From NCBI RefSeq assembly GCF_009765905.1, contig NZ_LMUO01000015.1, forward strand, positions 278,219-342,218: 64,000 bases of DNA, written 5' to 3'. Position numbers and translations under genes: made by a program. The notes under the pieces are model-generated. The model had not been told where the DNA came from, did not search any database, and saw nothing but the letters and a program-made list of their open reading frames with translations. The DNA is from Mucilaginibacter sp. L196 (GTDB taxonomy: Bacteria; Bacteroidota; Bacteroidia; Sphingobacteriales; Sphingobacteriaceae). Of the stretch, positions 62,701 to 64,000 are shown piece after piece. Each line of letters starts with the position of its first letter. Positions within the stretch are counted from its first letter, which is position 1.

Positions 62701-64000
62701 TTACAATACTGATATTACCTGCTCCTTCACATTCCATCCACTAACTAAAACACTTGGTTTTTCACTACCTAATTTCGCTGTCGGCGCGCTTACGGTTACT
62801 GTTGTACTTTCGCCCGGTGCAAGGCTGAAATAGTTTGCCGACCAGTATGATGGCATTACTTCCTCTCCTTTAACCATTAATTGCGGACGGACAAAGAATG
62901 CGATACGCTTGCTGCTATTGGTTATTTGCAGGGTGTATTTATCTTCTTTATAGCCTTTCTCTGTCTTAATTATCCTTGTGCTAACATTGGCATTATCCAT
63001 ATTGTTTAATGGCTTGTAGTCGTTATTTGGCGCCATCCAATAAGTGTTGCGTGATACGACTTTGCCTGATGCATCGGTTAACTTCAGCACTACAAAACAA
63101 AATTCCTTAGTATCGCCCAAAATTGGCTTTAACGGCATTGCTGAAGTTGTGCCGGTTGAGGATAAATTAACATTAGCCGAACGATGATATAGCGATTTAC
63201 TGTTCAGCGAATAAACATCAGCTTGCGCGGTTAAATTACCTGTGCCTTTAAAGGTGCGATTGATCACCATTACGGTTGAATCATCCTGATTAAACTGGAT
63301 GTGTATTGGCTCTACGGCATTTTGCATGGCGTAGTAACCGGCATTAGGTTCTAAATACCAATCGTAAATCTGCCATACTACACTTGGCAACGCTGAATTT
63401 AGTTTCCAAAGCATTACACCACCTGTTTCATTAAGTTTATGCCCATCAGCCTCAAAAATACCCTGATAACCTGTATAGTTCATCAGCTGCATTTTATCAG
63501 AGAAACCTACCATTGTTGTGGGTTGGCCGTAACGACTTACCATATCACTATAATACTCGTCATACTTAGCAGCACCTGTACAGGCATCATGGTAGCCCCA
63601 GGTATTGTTTAGCGGGAAAGGCAGTTTTGTATCCCAGGTTAAGTTAGTAACCACTTTTGCCAATGTGTTATATGGCGGTTGCGATGGGATGCCTGTTTCA
63701 TCTTTAAATACCCAGTCTTTACCGGCATCTGCCAATTTGTAATATTCTTTAGGATCTTTCCATGCATAAGGGCCTCCGCTGTAAACGCCTGATGATTGGT
63801 TATCAGGGTATGCTCCTTCCCACCCTGCAGGCAGTTTGGCAAAGCCGGATGAACATGGAATAAACGGACGGGTACCATCCATCGCTATAACATTATCGCG
63901 CATAGCATAATATAATTCCTTACGGGCATGGCCTTCGTTGCCGCCTGTCCACACCAATAAACTTGGGTGGTTACGCACACGGTAAATAGTACTGATCACA
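62701..64000 (-). CDS. GH2 family exo-glycosidase (beta-mannosidase/exo-glucosaminidase-like), C-terminal part
   Basis: The last 432 visible residues of a gene whose 5' end lies beyond the window. They include RNHPSLLVWTGGNEG with the acid/base Glu22 of the visible part, and DWVFKDETGIPS with nucleophile Glu101, both in GH2 context. These motifs and the following PPYNTLAKVV and YEEYY-type helices resemble exo-beta-D-glucosaminidase and mannosylglycoprotein mannosidase rather than LacZ. C-terminal Ig-like domains complete the protein. On the opposite strand to the mannan operon but adjacent, a beta-mannosidase role would fit. Confidence 0.83.
   Translation of the reverse strand, partial: VISTIYRVRNHPSLLVWTGGNEGHARKELYYAMRDNVIAMDGTRPFIPCSSGFAKLPAGWEGAYPDNQSSGVYSGGPYAWKDPKEYYKLADAGKDWVFKDETGIPSQPPYNTLAKVVTNLTWDTKLPFPLNNTWGYHDACTGAAKYDEYYSDMVSRYGQPTTMVGFSDKMQLMNYTGYQGIFEADGHKLNETGGVMLWKLNSALPSVVWQIYDWYLEPNAGYYAMQNAVEPIHIQFNQDDSTVMVINRTFKGTGNLTAQADVYSLNSKSLYHRSANVNLSSTGTTSAMPLKPILGDTKEFCFVVLKLTDASGKVVSRNTYWMAPNNDYKPLNNMDNANVSTRIIKTEKGYKEDKYTLQITNSSKRIAFFVRPQLMVKGEEVMPSYWSANYFSLAPGESTTVTVSAPTAKLGSEKPSVLVSGWNVKEQVISVL

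Overview
The window is about 64 kb of a Bacteroidota chromosome, most likely from Sphingobacteriaceae (Mucilaginibacter/Pedobacter-like). The support is repeated SusC/SusD pairs, AT-rich intergenic DNA, few Shine-Dalgarno sequences, candidate TAnnTTTG promoter boxes, a SusR-type regulator, a 7TMR-DISM receptor and a sphingomyelin-synthase-like enzyme. No rRNA, tRNA, CRISPR array, prophage or intact insertion sequence was seen.

Layout. 1-255: start of an N-acetylmuramoyl-L-alanine amidase, cut by the window edge. 344-1227: a MerC-like membrane protein and a Fur/Zur-type regulator in one minus-strand unit, with a perfect inverted repeat upstream. 1327-1959: a PAP2_C (sphingomyelin-synthase-like) membrane protein. 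1956-4837: a minus-strand operon manA, HAD-type phosphomannomutase and GH130 phosphorylase, which would carry mannosides through Man-1-P and Man-6-P to Fru-6-P. 5020-14695: a glycine-rich secreted protein, a palindromic repeat element, a CheB-CheR-PAS-histidine kinase fusion, a GAF-PAS-H-box protein without an ATPase domain, and a large AsmA-like protein. 14777-14863: a probable 28-residue hydrophobic peptide gene between two hairpin terminators.

The rest is a glycan-degradation island of three adjacent polysaccharide utilisation loci (PULs). PUL 1 (15600-31050, minus) suits a beta-glucan such as laminarin: SusC, SusD, GH16, GH30, GH3, GH30, a seven-haem cytochrome c lipoprotein and GH5. It ends in an unusual sensor that joins a 7TMR-DISM receptor to an IS1595-type transposase zinc ribbon and HTH. 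PUL 2 (31694-45211) is a starch system: SusC, SusD, SusE, GH31 and a GH13 lipoprotein on the minus strand, a second GH13 on the plus strand, and a SusR-type regulator. PUL 3 (45776-62585, plus) suits galactoglucomannan: SusC, SusD, a TIG-domain glycan-binding lipoprotein, an AraC regulator, then a tight operon of an SSS transporter, GH130 mannosylglucose phosphorylase, cellobiose 2-epimerase, a clan GH-A lipoprotein, GH27, GH26 and a CE2-like esterase. A GH2 enzyme on the minus strand runs off the right edge.

How it fits together. In PUL 3, GH26 would cut the mannan backbone, GH27 remove galactose and the esterase remove acetyl groups. The epimerase would turn mannobiose into mannosylglucose, and GH130 would phosphorolyse that to Man-1-P and glucose. 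The mannomutase and ManA encoded at the left end could then feed Man-1-P into glycolysis. Each PUL has a regulator of a different class, and each SusC gene has its own inverted repeats upstream. All functional calls come from reading motifs; no database search was run.
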